Assembly (NCBI GenBank): GCA_016215405.1
Contig: JACRJQ010000002.1
Location: forward strand, 1 to 59,596
Direction: 5' to 3'
Origin: Candidatus Tayloriibacteriota bacterium
GTDB taxonomy: Bacteria > Patescibacteriota > Minisyncoccia > Phycocordibacterales > UBA6065
Length of the DNA stretch: 59,596 nucleotides
Shown here: positions 47,300 to 56,225 of the stretch, one piece after another
Layout: every line of letters begins with the position of its first letter
Numbering within the stretch: position 1 is the first letter of the stretch
Position numbers and translations under genes: made by a program
Notes under the pieces: generated by a model
Database searches by the model: none
Told to the model about the DNA's origin: nothing
Seen by the model: the letters and a program-made list of their open reading frames with translations, nothing else

Positions 47300-47659
47300 A
47301 TACGTAGATCGAAGGCGGCCGGCCGAGAGGCCGGCTTTCCTTTGCCGCAATAAAAGAACCGCGCCCAGATGGGTGCGGTTATGAAAGTGAATGATGCGTC
47401 GTATGACTGCATCGTGAAGGGTTTCCGTGAGGAGAACCCAGGCGCAAGACTGAAGTCGAGCGCGAAAGATAAAGAACAATTCCTGATGGCGTCGCGAAGA
47501 GCGAATATACATTATAGGAACGCCAATTTGAGGCCGTGTAGTGGCTTGAAACGGACCGAAGCCCGTTTCCCGAATGTATGCTCTGTCGAGGAGCTTTGGG
47601 AGGGAGAGAAACTATCTCCTTCCCTTGATAATACTACCTCAAAACCCCTTTTCTTTCAA

Positions 47660-47770
47660 GTAAAAACACCCCACGTGATGAGGTGAAGGATGGGATGGGA
47701 CCCGTCCTTCAAGACCTTTTGAGACGGTATCCCGTCCAAAAGGTGTACTGCACCTGTAAGGTGTTTTTAC
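47660..47770. repeat. Structured intergenic repeat, copy C (module 2, inverted relative to copy A), bounded by 11-bp inverted repeats GTAAAAACACC/GGTGTTTTTAC
   Basis: Reverse complement of 47681-47760 aligns with 20026-20107; flanking IRs at 47660-47670 and 47760-47770. Confidence 0.8.
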
Positions 47771-47784
47771 GGCCCGATATAAGG

Positions 47785-49182
47785 CTATTTCAGAGGCTTT
47801 TTCACCGATATGCCGAGCTCGAGGAGCTGTTCGGCTGACACGTCGGACGGAGCCTTCATCATGAGGTCCCTGCCCTCTCCTGTTTTTGCGAACGCGATCA
47901 CTTCGCGGATGCTCTGCTCGTTCTCGAGTATGGTCATGAGCCTGTCGAGTCCCCAAGCGATGCCGCCGTGCGGAGGCGTTCCCGATTCGAACGCGCGGAG
48001 CATGTGCCCGTATTCCCTCTCGATCTTCTCCTCGCTGAATCCCATAATCTCGAGGACCTTCCTTAAGGCCTCCGGCCTATGGTTTCGGATAGAGCCGCCT
48101 CCGATCTCGTTTCCGTTGAGCGTGATATCGTATTGCGCCGCGACGATCTTGTCTATGTTCGTCTTCGCCATGAGGTCGCCCATGGACTCTGGCTTCGTAC
48201 CCGAGAACGGGTTGTGGGTGAACGTCCACGCGCCCTCATCCGTCTTTTCGAACATCGGAAAATCTACGATCCAAGCGAATGCGAGGAGGTCTGGGTCGTT
48301 CTTGTCCGTACGGATGTCCGGCTTGTCGGAATTATATTTCTCCATCGCCACCTTGTACGGTATCCGAGGGAAAGGGATCTCTTGGATCTTCTTGTGGGGA
48401 TAGAGCGTCTGCACTATCTCGATGAGGGCCTTTTCGTTGAGGTTCATCACGTCTTCCTCTGTCGCGAAGCTCATTTCGAGGTCCATCTGCGTGAATTCAG
48501 GCTGCCTGTCTCCGCGGGAGTCTTCGTCTCTAAAGCATCGGGCGAACTGGAAGTATCTCTCGAAACCCGCCGCCATGAGGAGCTGCTTGAACTGCTGAGG
48601 CGCCTGCGGCAGCGCGTAGAATTTGCCCTTTTCGAGCCTCGACGGGATTATGAAGTCCCTCGAACCCTCGGCTGTCGCGATGGTGAGGTTAGGCGTCTCG
48701 ATCTCGCAAAAGCCCGCCCGCTCCAGGATCTTCCTCGTGAGGAGCATTACCTTGTTCCTGTTCCTGATGTTCTTTTGCATTCGAGGCCTCCTGAGGTCGA
48801 GATAGCGGTGCGTGAGCCTCGATTCCTCTCCGATCTCGCGACCGTCGCCTCGAACGTCTATCGGAGGCGTCTGCGCCTCGTTGAGGACCGTGATGCTCAA
48901 GATCTCAAGCTCGATCGAGCCGTTCTGCTTGTCCTTTTGGACGTTCTTCTCGGGGCGAGGATTCACCTTGCCGTGCACTTCGACGACCCACTCCGGGCGC
49001 ACCCTCGAAGCCGTCTCCATAGCGGGAGATTTCGGCAGGACGACGCCCTGGACGTAGCCGGTCATATCCCTGAAATCGAGGAAGATGAGCTTGCCCTGGT
49101 CGCGTCGGACGTCGACCCAGGCCTTTATGACGGCTTCGCCGCCCTTCTTCGATTCGAGATCCTTTATGTATGTTCTTTCCAT
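47785..49182 (-). CDS. aspS: Aspartyl-tRNA synthetase, short form
   Basis: FRDEDSRGDRQPEFTQMDLEMSF; GGIAWGLDRLMTIL; 465 aa, apparently lacking the GAD insertion. Confidence 0.95.
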   Translation of the reverse strand: MERTYIKDLESKKGGEAVIKAWVDVRRDQGKLIFLDFRDMTGYVQGVVLPKSPAMETASRVRPEWVVEVHGKVNPRPEKNVQKDKQNGSIELEILSITVLNEAQTPPIDVRGDGREIGEESRLTHRYLDLRRPRMQKNIRNRNKVMLLTRKILERAGFCEIETPNLTIATAEGSRDFIIPSRLEKGKFYALPQAPQQFKQLLMAAGFERYFQFARCFRDEDSRGDRQPEFTQMDLEMSFATEEDVMNLNEKALIEIVQTLYPHKKIQEIPFPRIPYKVAMEKYNSDKPDIRTDKNDPDLLAFAWIVDFPMFEKTDEGAWTFTHNPFSGTKPESMGDLMAKTNIDKIVAAQYDITLNGNEIGGGSIRNHRPEALRKVLEIMGFSEEKIEREYGHMLRAFESGTPPHGGIAWGLDRLMTILENEQSIREVIAFAKTGEGRDLMMKAPSDVSAEQLLELGISVKKPLK

Positions 49183-49219
49183 ACGATTTCTATTAGCCTA
49201 ATAATCTTGGGGTCGATCT

Positions 49220-49415
49220 TTCATAAAAAAGCGCCCCTTCGAATACGACTGTCGTCATATCCGCAGGGGCGATTTCATCGCGGTGCCACCCTGTTTCTTG
49301 TCCGCCTTGGGCGAACTCTTTTTGTTACCGCCATCGGGGCGATTCCGTGGGATTCTACGGCCCTTAAAGGCTTTCCTTCCCTAACCTCGCCGGCGTTACC
49401 CGGGTCATCGGTATG
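49220..49415 (-). promoter_or_regulatory. T-box riboswitch/attenuator upstream of aspS
   Basis: Minus strand AACAGGGTGGCACCGCGATGA (T-box) followed by CGCCCCT...AAGGGGCGCTTTTTT terminator. Confidence 0.9.
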
Positions 49416-49435
49416 TCTAGATTAACCCGAACGAC

Positions 49436-50065
49436 TCAAATCGACAAGTTTGCTATCCGGTTCCGAACCGCCTTAGCAAGCGCTAGGTGCGCAGCCTCAT
49501 CAAGGTGGTAACCGTCTATCGCGCTCGATGATATGTGGTCGCCTGCATTCAGGAACTCGCATCCCATTTTCTCTGCGACACGCTTGAATAGCCCTGGCAG
49601 ACTCTCGAATTTCTCAGAAGCGCGCTCCATCCGCGGGTCTATCTTGCCGTCAGACGGCGTGATCACTGACGGAGGGCAGATCACCAGGATCTTCGGGGTC
49701 TCTTCCATATCCAACTCGTCGCTTTGAATGAGACCGATCGTCTCTTCGAGGTGCGAGGCTATATCCTCTGAGCTCAGGCTGTAGGTAGATTTGACGTCAT
49801 TCGTCCCGAGCATGACTATGACGAGATCGAGGGGTGCCGCGCTCTCGAGGAGGGCACGGAGGTGAGTAATGCCCGTCCGATGGGGTCTTTTCGGGTCTAG
49901 AGCGACGAACGTTCTGCCGCAGAGGCCCTCGCTTATGACCTCATATCCCTCGCCGAGGAGCTCTTGGAGAGCACCTGGCCAGCGTACGCTCTTGGGATAC
50001 CGCGCGTCGCTTCGCGGCACGTTGCCCCATGTGTTCGAATCTCCGTAGCAGAGGATGGTTTTCAC
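49436..50065 (-). CDS. SGNH/GDSL-type hydrolase
   Basis: ILCYGDSNTWGN, VIVMLGTNDVK, DGYHLDEAAHLALA. Confidence 0.92.
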   Translation of the reverse strand: MKTILCYGDSNTWGNVPRSDARYPKSVRWPGALQELLGEGYEVISEGLCGRTFVALDPKRPHRTGITHLRALLESAAPLDLVIVMLGTNDVKSTYSLSSEDIASHLEETIGLIQSDELDMEETPKILVICPPSVITPSDGKIDPRMERASEKFESLPGLFKRVAEKMGCEFLNAGDHISSSAIDGYHLDEAAHLALAKAVRNRIANLSI

Positions 50066-50066
50066 G

Positions 50067-51017
50067 CTAGCTTATCGTCACGCCGACATTTCTCTTCGCC
50101 CTCTCGAGCGTATCGTCCGCACTCTTCCTCGCCTGCTTAGCTCCCCTTTCGAGTATCTTGATGACTTTCTTCGGATTCTTCGCGAACTTCTCGCGGCTCT
50201 CGCGGAAGGGTTTAATGAACGCCATGAGGTCTGCGGCGAGGGCGTCTTTGAGGGCTTTGTACCTGCCTGCGTTCTCGGCGTAGAGCCTGTCGAGGTATTC
50301 CTTGTCTCGCAAGAGCTCGTGGATAGCGCGGACGTTTACGGGCACTCCGGAGCCTGAGTCTGTGACGATGGACATGACGAATTTCTTTATCTCCTCGTCG
50401 GTCGCGAATATAGAGAGCTGGTTGCCGTAGCTTTTCGACATCTTGCGGCCGTCGTTACCAGGGACGGTCTTTACGCTCTCGATGATGAGAGCGTCTGGAA
50501 GCTTGAACGTCTGCCCGAACAAGTTATTGAACTTCTGCGCCGTGTCGCGGGCATACTCGATGTGCTGCTTTTGGTCCTGCCCTACCGGTACGACGTCGGT
50601 GTCATAGAGGAGTATGTCAGCCGCCATGAGCATCGGATAGTTAAATGTGCCCACGTTTATCTCCTTGTCCTTCGCTTCGGCGTCTTTGAACGCGTGCGCG
50701 CGCATGAGGTACGGCATGGTCGTGATCGAATCGAATATCCATGCGAGCTCTGTATGCGCCGAGACGTCGGACTGCTTGAATATGACGGACTTCTTTGGAT
50801 CGAGGCCGAGCGCGAGGTAATCGGTCGCGAGCTCTAGTATCTGCGAGCGCATCTCGGGACCGTTCTGGACGCTATTGAGCGCATGATAGTCGGCGATCAT
50901 GAAATAGCAGTCGTATTGGGACTGATTGGCGACGAATTGACGTATCGCGCCGAAATAGTTGCCTATGTGGAGCTTGCCGGTAGGTTTTACGCCCGAGAGG
51001 AGTATCTTCTTTGACAT
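50067..51017 (-). CDS. trpS: Tryptophanyl-tRNA synthetase
   Basis: LSGVKPTGKLHIGNYFGAI; GRKMSKSYGN. Confidence 0.97.
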   Translation of the reverse strand: MSKKILLSGVKPTGKLHIGNYFGAIRQFVANQSQYDCYFMIADYHALNSVQNGPEMRSQILELATDYLALGLDPKKSVIFKQSDVSAHTELAWIFDSITTMPYLMRAHAFKDAEAKDKEINVGTFNYPMLMAADILLYDTDVVPVGQDQKQHIEYARDTAQKFNNLFGQTFKLPDALIIESVKTVPGNDGRKMSKSYGNQLSIFATDEEIKKFVMSIVTDSGSGVPVNVRAIHELLRDKEYLDRLYAENAGRYKALKDALAADLMAFIKPFRESREKFAKNPKKVIKILERGAKQARKSADDTLERAKRNVGVTIS

Positions 51018-51059
51018 GGAGAAATGATAGCAAGAATAAGGGTATTTTTGAAGCCGCCG

Positions 51060-51527
51060 CTAACCCATAGCGTCTATCTTGCCGAGGATATCCGCCCTCT
51101 CTACGCGGATCTTTTTTATAGGCTTCACGGCCTTTCGATTCGTGTATTCGAGTCCGCCAGGCTCCCTTTGGTAGAAGCCCTCTTTTGGAAAGATATAGAC
51201 CCATCCATAGGACCTCTCGTCTATCTGCGAGAGCGTGTTAGGGGAAGCCTGAAAGACGAGCCTATAGTCGCCGTCGCGAAATGACCATGACGCGATCCTC
51301 GTGTGGCGCCCGAGGGGGCAATTCCTCTTGCTGAAGACCGCCATAAAGACGGCATAGTCGGCCGCTTTGGCTGCGAATACGGCCGGCGGCCCGTCGTCTA
51401 CGCTCTTTCCGTCTTTGACGTTGTGCGCCTGCCTGGGATCGAGGACGTCGAGGTCCTCTCCCGATCCGTGAAAGACGAACCCGCCGTCTCTTTCTAGCCT
51501 GTAAAGCTCTATGCGCGCGGGAGACAT
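51060..51527 (-). CDS. Hypothetical protein with FHGS...LDPRQA...VFAA motifs
   Basis: IELYRLERDGGFVFHGSGEDLDVLDPRQAHNVKDGKS...PAVFAAKAADYAVFMAVF. Confidence 0.6.
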   Translation of the reverse strand: MSPARIELYRLERDGGFVFHGSGEDLDVLDPRQAHNVKDGKSVDDGPPAVFAAKAADYAVFMAVFSKRNCPLGRHTRIASWSFRDGDYRLVFQASPNTLSQIDERSYGWVYIFPKEGFYQREPGGLEYTNRKAVKPIKKIRVERADILGKIDAMG

Positions 51528-51543
51528 GGACTTTACGTAAAGG

Positions 51544-52365
51544 CTAGTCTGCAGGGACAGCTGCTTGCCTTACCTTATTGAACCCTAAGATGCCGCACGT
51601 AAGGAGGAACATGCCGATCGCGAAAAGAAGGTCTCCGAAATCTCCGTTGTACGACGTACCGACCGTCGTCATATATGAGAACACGGAATCCGCGACGAAC
51701 ATGACGGCAAGCCCTGACAAGATGAGGATAACCTCGTACCTATAGACCCCTCCGAGATATCTAAAGGAGAGCCCAGCGACTACAGCTGCGACAGAGAGGC
51801 TCACGGCGTCGCCGAGAGGATACGCGACGTCAAGGATCGCCTTCATTAGGTCGCTCCCCTTCGACACGAGTTCCCCGCCGTGCCCTACGAGGACGACGAC
51901 GTTATAGGTGATGACGAGCACGGCGATCGGCGCGAATATGGCATAGGCACGGCCGTATTCTTCCCGGAGCCCGAACCTGGCTCCCGTCGTGCGGGCGAGG
52001 AGCATGGTTCCGATTGTATAAAAGAGCACGCTCGGAGCATAGAAAAGGTCAGCTATCGAAGGGTACGGCACGTCTACGGCGAGAAAGAAGTTGTAGTAAG
52101 CCCACGTCATCTGCCCGCACCCCCACAGGAAGAGGCCGAGTCCGAAGAAGAAGATAGCTTTTCCGAGGATTGTGGAAAGGCCTCCCCACGTCCTATACCC
52201 TACGACCGCGAGCGAGCCTCCTATGAGAGGGACGAGGCCGTAAGCGAACGCGAAGAGGTTATTGAATATGCCTTCTTTAGACCCCGAGGCGAAAAGAGCG
52301 ATCCATGACACGAGGATAAGGGCGAAAAAAGCGATACAAGCCTTCTGGTAGGAGTTAAGAGACAT
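51544..52365 (-). CDS. Polytopic membrane protein of unknown function
   Basis: Seven or eight hydrophobic segments. Confidence 0.75.
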   Translation of the reverse strand: MSLNSYQKACIAFFALILVSWIALFASGSKEGIFNNLFAFAYGLVPLIGGSLAVVGYRTWGGLSTILGKAIFFFGLGLFLWGCGQMTWAYYNFFLAVDVPYPSIADLFYAPSVLFYTIGTMLLARTTGARFGLREEYGRAYAIFAPIAVLVITYNVVVLVGHGGELVSKGSDLMKAILDVAYPLGDAVSLSVAAVVAGLSFRYLGGVYRYEVILILSGLAVMFVADSVFSYMTTVGTSYNGDFGDLLFAIGMFLLTCGILGFNKVRQAAVPAD

Positions 52366-52388
52366 GTGCTATAAGAGTACGACTCTTG

Positions 52389-52823
52389 CTATAGGGCGTC
52401 AAAGGACAACTTATCGGCTTCTGAGTTGAACCACACCACCGTCCAGTATCTGTCCCTTCCGGCTTTTTCCAACGCCTCTCTGCGATGATTCCCATCGCGA
52501 AGGCTCAGCTCTCCCGAACGATATTCAGCGATCAAAGGCGCGGGCGTCCACCCGCCTTTGATATCCCGGACCATATTTAGGGTCTTTCTCTCCCAGCCGA
52601 GAGGGTCTATGCGATATTCCATGCCGACCTCCGGGCCGGTTATCCTCGGAAGCCTAGAAAACGCTATCTCAAGCGGCCCGCTCCACCACCTGTTCGCCTT
52701 TTTAAGCCCCTCTGACAGGCCCTGGTTCTTCTCTTCCAGCTGAAGAAAGGCCTGTACCCACTCTTCGATCTTGCCCTGGCGGCCAGCTTCTATGGCGTCT
52801 TCTAGGCTGCCTCTAGTGTCCAT
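52389..52823 (-). CDS. ParB/Srx-like domain protein
   Basis: PLIAEYRSGELSLRDGNHRREALEKAG. Confidence 0.6.
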   Translation of the reverse strand: MDTRGSLEDAIEAGRQGKIEEWVQAFLQLEEKNQGLSEGLKKANRWWSGPLEIAFSRLPRITGPEVGMEYRIDPLGWERKTLNMVRDIKGGWTPAPLIAEYRSGELSLRDGNHRREALEKAGRDRYWTVVWFNSEADKLSFDAL

Positions 52824-52824
52824 G

Positions 52825-54120
52825 CTAAAAATATTTCGCGATATCGCCTACGGAGACCTTCTCTTGCTCCCCCTTCTCGAGATCCTTCACGATGACCTTG
52901 CCCTCCTTCGCCTCGTTCGAACCGTAGATGATGGCGTACCTAATGCCCTTTTCAGACGCATATGAGAGCTGCTTTTTGAGGTCGGCGGTCTCGAAGTAGA
53001 GGGCCGTGTTTACGCCGGAAGCCCGGAGCTCGGAGGCGAGCCTAAGATAGTCGCTTTCGAGCGCCGCGTCGAAGTTCACGATAAGGGCCTTCGCGGTCGA
53101 CCTCTCTTCCTTTATGAGCCCCAGCTCTTCGAGCGCTGAGTAGAGCCTGTCGAGGCCTATGGAGGCGCCTACGGCCGGGACGCCCTTGCTCGAGAACATC
53201 CCCACGAGTCCGTCGTATCGGCCGCCAGAGAGGACCGAACCGTATTGAGGCGCGGCCTGTAGAGTCGTCTCGAATATGATGCCTGTATAGTAATCGAGCC
53301 CGCGCGCGATGGAGAGGTCGATAACAAAACGCGCTTCTGGCTCGAGCTTATATGCAACCTCAACAATAGAGAGAAGCCTTGCGAGGGGCTCCTTCACATT
53401 GAGTTCTTCTCCTATTTTTACGAGCTCATCTTGACCCTTCACAGCATCGATCGACACCTCTGCAAAGGCGAGTAACTTTTGGACAGTATCATATATGATA
53501 CCGTTTTTGGTGAGTTCCTCGGCGACGCCGTCTTTTCCTACTTTGTCTATCTTGTCTATGGCGCGAATCGCCGAGATTTTCTCCCCTTCAGTAAGCCCGA
53601 GGGAATCATAGAAGGCGTTTATCACCTCTCTCGAGTTTATGCGGATTACGAAATCCCGTATGCCGAGCGCCTTGAGCGTCGCTGCGGCGAGGGCGAGCAC
53701 TTCTGCATCGGCCAAAGGCGACGAAGAGCCTACGATATCCGCATCGCACTGGTAGAACTCCCTGTATCTTCCCTTCTGGGTGTTCTCGGCGCGCCATACG
53801 GGCGATATCTGATACCTCTTCCAGGGCTTTTTGATCTCCCCGTTCTGCGCGACCACACGAGCGAGGGGGATAGTGAGGTCGTAGCGCATCGCCACGTCGC
53901 GATCGCCGTTATCCTTGAAGCGGTACATGAGCTTGTCGCCTTCGTCGCCGTACTTCCCCACGAGAGTCTCGGCGTACTCGAGAACAGGCGTCTCGAGCGG
54001 CTCGAAGCCGAAGCGCTCGTACGAGGCCCGTATGCTGTCGATCATCTTCTGCCTCGGGATCTGCTTTTCCGGGAGGAAATCGCGAAATCCTTTAAGCGTT
54101 TTCGGCTCTATCTTTGACAT
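52825..54120 (-). CDS. hisS: Histidyl-tRNA synthetase
   Basis: KGFRDFLPEKQIPR, GRYREFYQCDADIVG, ARGLDYYTGIIFE. Confidence 0.97.
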   Translation of the reverse strand: MSKIEPKTLKGFRDFLPEKQIPRQKMIDSIRASYERFGFEPLETPVLEYAETLVGKYGDEGDKLMYRFKDNGDRDVAMRYDLTIPLARVVAQNGEIKKPWKRYQISPVWRAENTQKGRYREFYQCDADIVGSSSPLADAEVLALAAATLKALGIRDFVIRINSREVINAFYDSLGLTEGEKISAIRAIDKIDKVGKDGVAEELTKNGIIYDTVQKLLAFAEVSIDAVKGQDELVKIGEELNVKEPLARLLSIVEVAYKLEPEARFVIDLSIARGLDYYTGIIFETTLQAAPQYGSVLSGGRYDGLVGMFSSKGVPAVGASIGLDRLYSALEELGLIKEERSTAKALIVNFDAALESDYLRLASELRASGVNTALYFETADLKKQLSYASEKGIRYAIIYGSNEAKEGKVIVKDLEKGEQEKVSVGDIAKYF

Positions 54121-54217
54121 GGATTCATACTAGCAAAATACCGCTTCTAGCGAAAGAAAACGAAAGCGCGCCTATGTGTTAGGCGCGCTCGAAAGGCGCG
54201 AACAGGTTTGAGGCGAT

Positions 54218-55405
54218 TCAGACCGGTTTGAGGCGAAGAGCCAGAAGCGGGACGATGGCGACTACGACGCCGGACATAATCCAAGCGGTCCCGATCGAGG
54301 CCTGGTTCGCGACGACGCCGCTTAGAAACAGGCCGGAGAGGCACGCGAGGTGCGTGAACGCCGACTGGCACGATATGATCGTCGCCCTCTCCCTGTCCTC
54401 TATGCTGTCGTTGAGGAACGCTTCCTTGAGGGGCACATACGCGCCACGAGGGATCTCGTGGAGGAGGAATATGGCGAGCGAGAGCGCGACATAGTCCTTT
54501 GCGAGGGCCGCGGCCACCATGCCGAGCCCCGATAGGACGCAGCACGATACCAAAGCGACCTTCTCGCTTCCGAACCTCTCCGAGAAGCGCAGCGAATAGT
54601 GCATTCCGAGGAATATGGCGAGAGAGATCCCTGCCCAGATATACCCGAAATGCGCCGTTCTGACGCCTTCGCCGAAGAACGGCTGCCACTGCATGTTGAG
54701 AGCCTGCACGCTAAACGAGATCGACATGCTAATGACCAGCAGGAACCGCAAGGGCGCGCTCCGTCCGCTCATCGCGATGCCCTTTTTCGCCGTGGCGAGC
54801 ATCTCCTTTACCGATTCCAAGACCCGCGCCTTTCTCTTCACGAAGTATTCTTCCTTCATGCTAATGAGCGCGAGGGTCCCTGACGCGATGCCTATGACGC
54901 CGCCGAGAAGCCACGGATACGACAGATCGTACGACCCGACGTAGCTTCCGATGATCGCTCCTGGGATGCTTACGAACTGCCGTACCATCTGCTCCTTGCG
55001 GAAGACGGGCTTCGTGCTGCCTTGAAAGCCGTGATGCCTCAAGGTATCCACGAGCCACGCGTGGTAGGCGCCGTTCGCGAACGTCCTGCCCACTCCGGCG
55101 AGGATCTCCGCGAGGAGGAATCCTGCCATCCCTGTCGCCTGCGAATAGACGATCTCGCCTATCGAGAACAGGAAGCAGGAGATGACGTAGGATCTCTTTC
55201 TGCCGAACGTATCAGCGAAGGCCCCCGTAGGGATCTCGCAGAGGAACATCGTGGCGAAGAACGCCACGTTCACGAGATTCACCTCGAAGAGGTTCAACCC
55301 TCTCGAGATGAGGAAAGCGACATACGTCGCGAGGCTCATGGACACGCCGAAATTGAAGATTCCGGTGAGCCAGAGATACTGCCTGACTATCTGGTCGGTT
55401 TTCAT
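54218..55405 (-). CDS. Major facilitator superfamily transporter
   Basis: 12-TM-like; EIPTGAFADTFGRKRSYVIS. Confidence 0.9.
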   Translation of the reverse strand: MKTDQIVRQYLWLTGIFNFGVSMSLATYVAFLISRGLNLFEVNLVNVAFFATMFLCEIPTGAFADTFGRKRSYVISCFLFSIGEIVYSQATGMAGFLLAEILAGVGRTFANGAYHAWLVDTLRHHGFQGSTKPVFRKEQMVRQFVSIPGAIIGSYVGSYDLSYPWLLGGVIGIASGTLALISMKEEYFVKRKARVLESVKEMLATAKKGIAMSGRSAPLRFLLVISMSISFSVQALNMQWQPFFGEGVRTAHFGYIWAGISLAIFLGMHYSLRFSERFGSEKVALVSCCVLSGLGMVAAALAKDYVALSLAIFLLHEIPRGAYVPLKEAFLNDSIEDRERATIISCQSAFTHLACLSGLFLSGVVANQASIGTAWIMSGVVVAIVPLLALRLKPV

Positions 55406-55459
55406 GCGCTTAGACTTTCGTTTTGGGTTTTGAAGAGCTATTCCTGCCGAATGAGACGA

Positions 55460-55495
55460 AAATATCCCGGCTCATCCAGCCGGGATATCTCTAAA
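55460..55495 (-). terminator. Terminator after the 53-aa ORF
   Basis: Minus strand AGATATCCCGGCT-ggatg-AGCCGGGATATTTTCG. Confidence 0.7.
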
Positions 55496-55514
55496 AAGAT
55501 AGGTTTAGACGTAT

Positions 55515-55676
55515 CTAACTTTCCTTGCGTTGGAGAGTGTTAAAAGCATCTCGGCTGAATAAGACTGTTTCGCTCTGGGTACGGTCCACGATAAGACCTG
55601 ACTCATACATAGCGAAAAGAGGGCAATATCCCTCGCCCTGGAAGTTCTTATTGAGCTTTGAATGCATTACTTGCAT
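55515..55676 (-). CDS. Small ORF, 53 aa (MQVMHSKLNKNFQGEGYCPLFAMYESGLIVDRTQSETVLFSRDAFNTLQRKES), not in the supplied track
   Basis: Manual translation; followed by a terminator. Confidence 0.45.
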   Translation of the reverse strand: MQVMHSKLNKNFQGEGYCPLFAMYESGLIVDRTQSETVLFSRDAFNTLQRKES

Positions 55677-55771
55677 GTATCTATTGATACTTTAGAATCG
55701 ACGGTCTGTCAAATGGTCCGATTATGGCAGTTTTGGCTTCAATTCGAGAGCTCGTTCCATAAGCCTGTCGC

Positions 55772-56143
55772 CTATTTTGCCCCAGCTGAAATATTTTTAT
55801 AATCTTCGGGCCTTACGAATGCGATCTCATCTATCCCGCCAGCCGAGTCGATCGCGAACTCGCCGATCTTTCTCACCTTACAGACATATCAAAGCTGGAA
55901 AAAGTGACTGCCATCCCTAGTGTCGATGCACTTCTGGTGTCCGATGGGCAAACAAGAGAGAACTTTGGTATTCAACTCCTCGATTATCTCCCTCTTGAGC
56001 GTTTCCTCGTACGTTTCGCCCTTCTCTATCGTGCCACCTATGAATCCCTAGAGGTTCCCGCCACGGCCGATGACGACTTTATCGTCGCAAAACCTCACTT
56101 GCGTGCATTTCGGATATTCCAAATCATTCGAAAGAATCCGCAT
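55772..56143 (-). pseudogene. Nudix hydrolase pseudogene with two in-frame stops
   Basis: MRILSNDLEYPKCTQVRFCDDKVVIGRGGNL*GFIGGTIEKGETYEETLKREIIEELN...HFFQL*YVCKV...; TAG at 56050-56048, TGA at 55891-55889. Confidence 0.8.
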
Positions 56144-56225
56144 CGTGGTATTCGAACAGATATTTAATCCCAGACGCGCCGATACATGGCTCTGTGATTA
56201 CGGTCGACATAACTTTTAGTACACC

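Noticed and set aside
47369-47686. Plus-strand 105-aa ORF (and antisense 46862..47512) between ycnI-like and aspS
   Set aside because: No recognisable motif; overlaps hairpins and an annotated gene; insufficient support.
55772-56143. Alternative genetic code (TAG/TGA read as amino acids) to explain the interrupted Nudix frame
   Set aside because: Both stops occur in one ORF only, while all housekeeping ORFs here read normally with standard stops; pseudogene is simpler.
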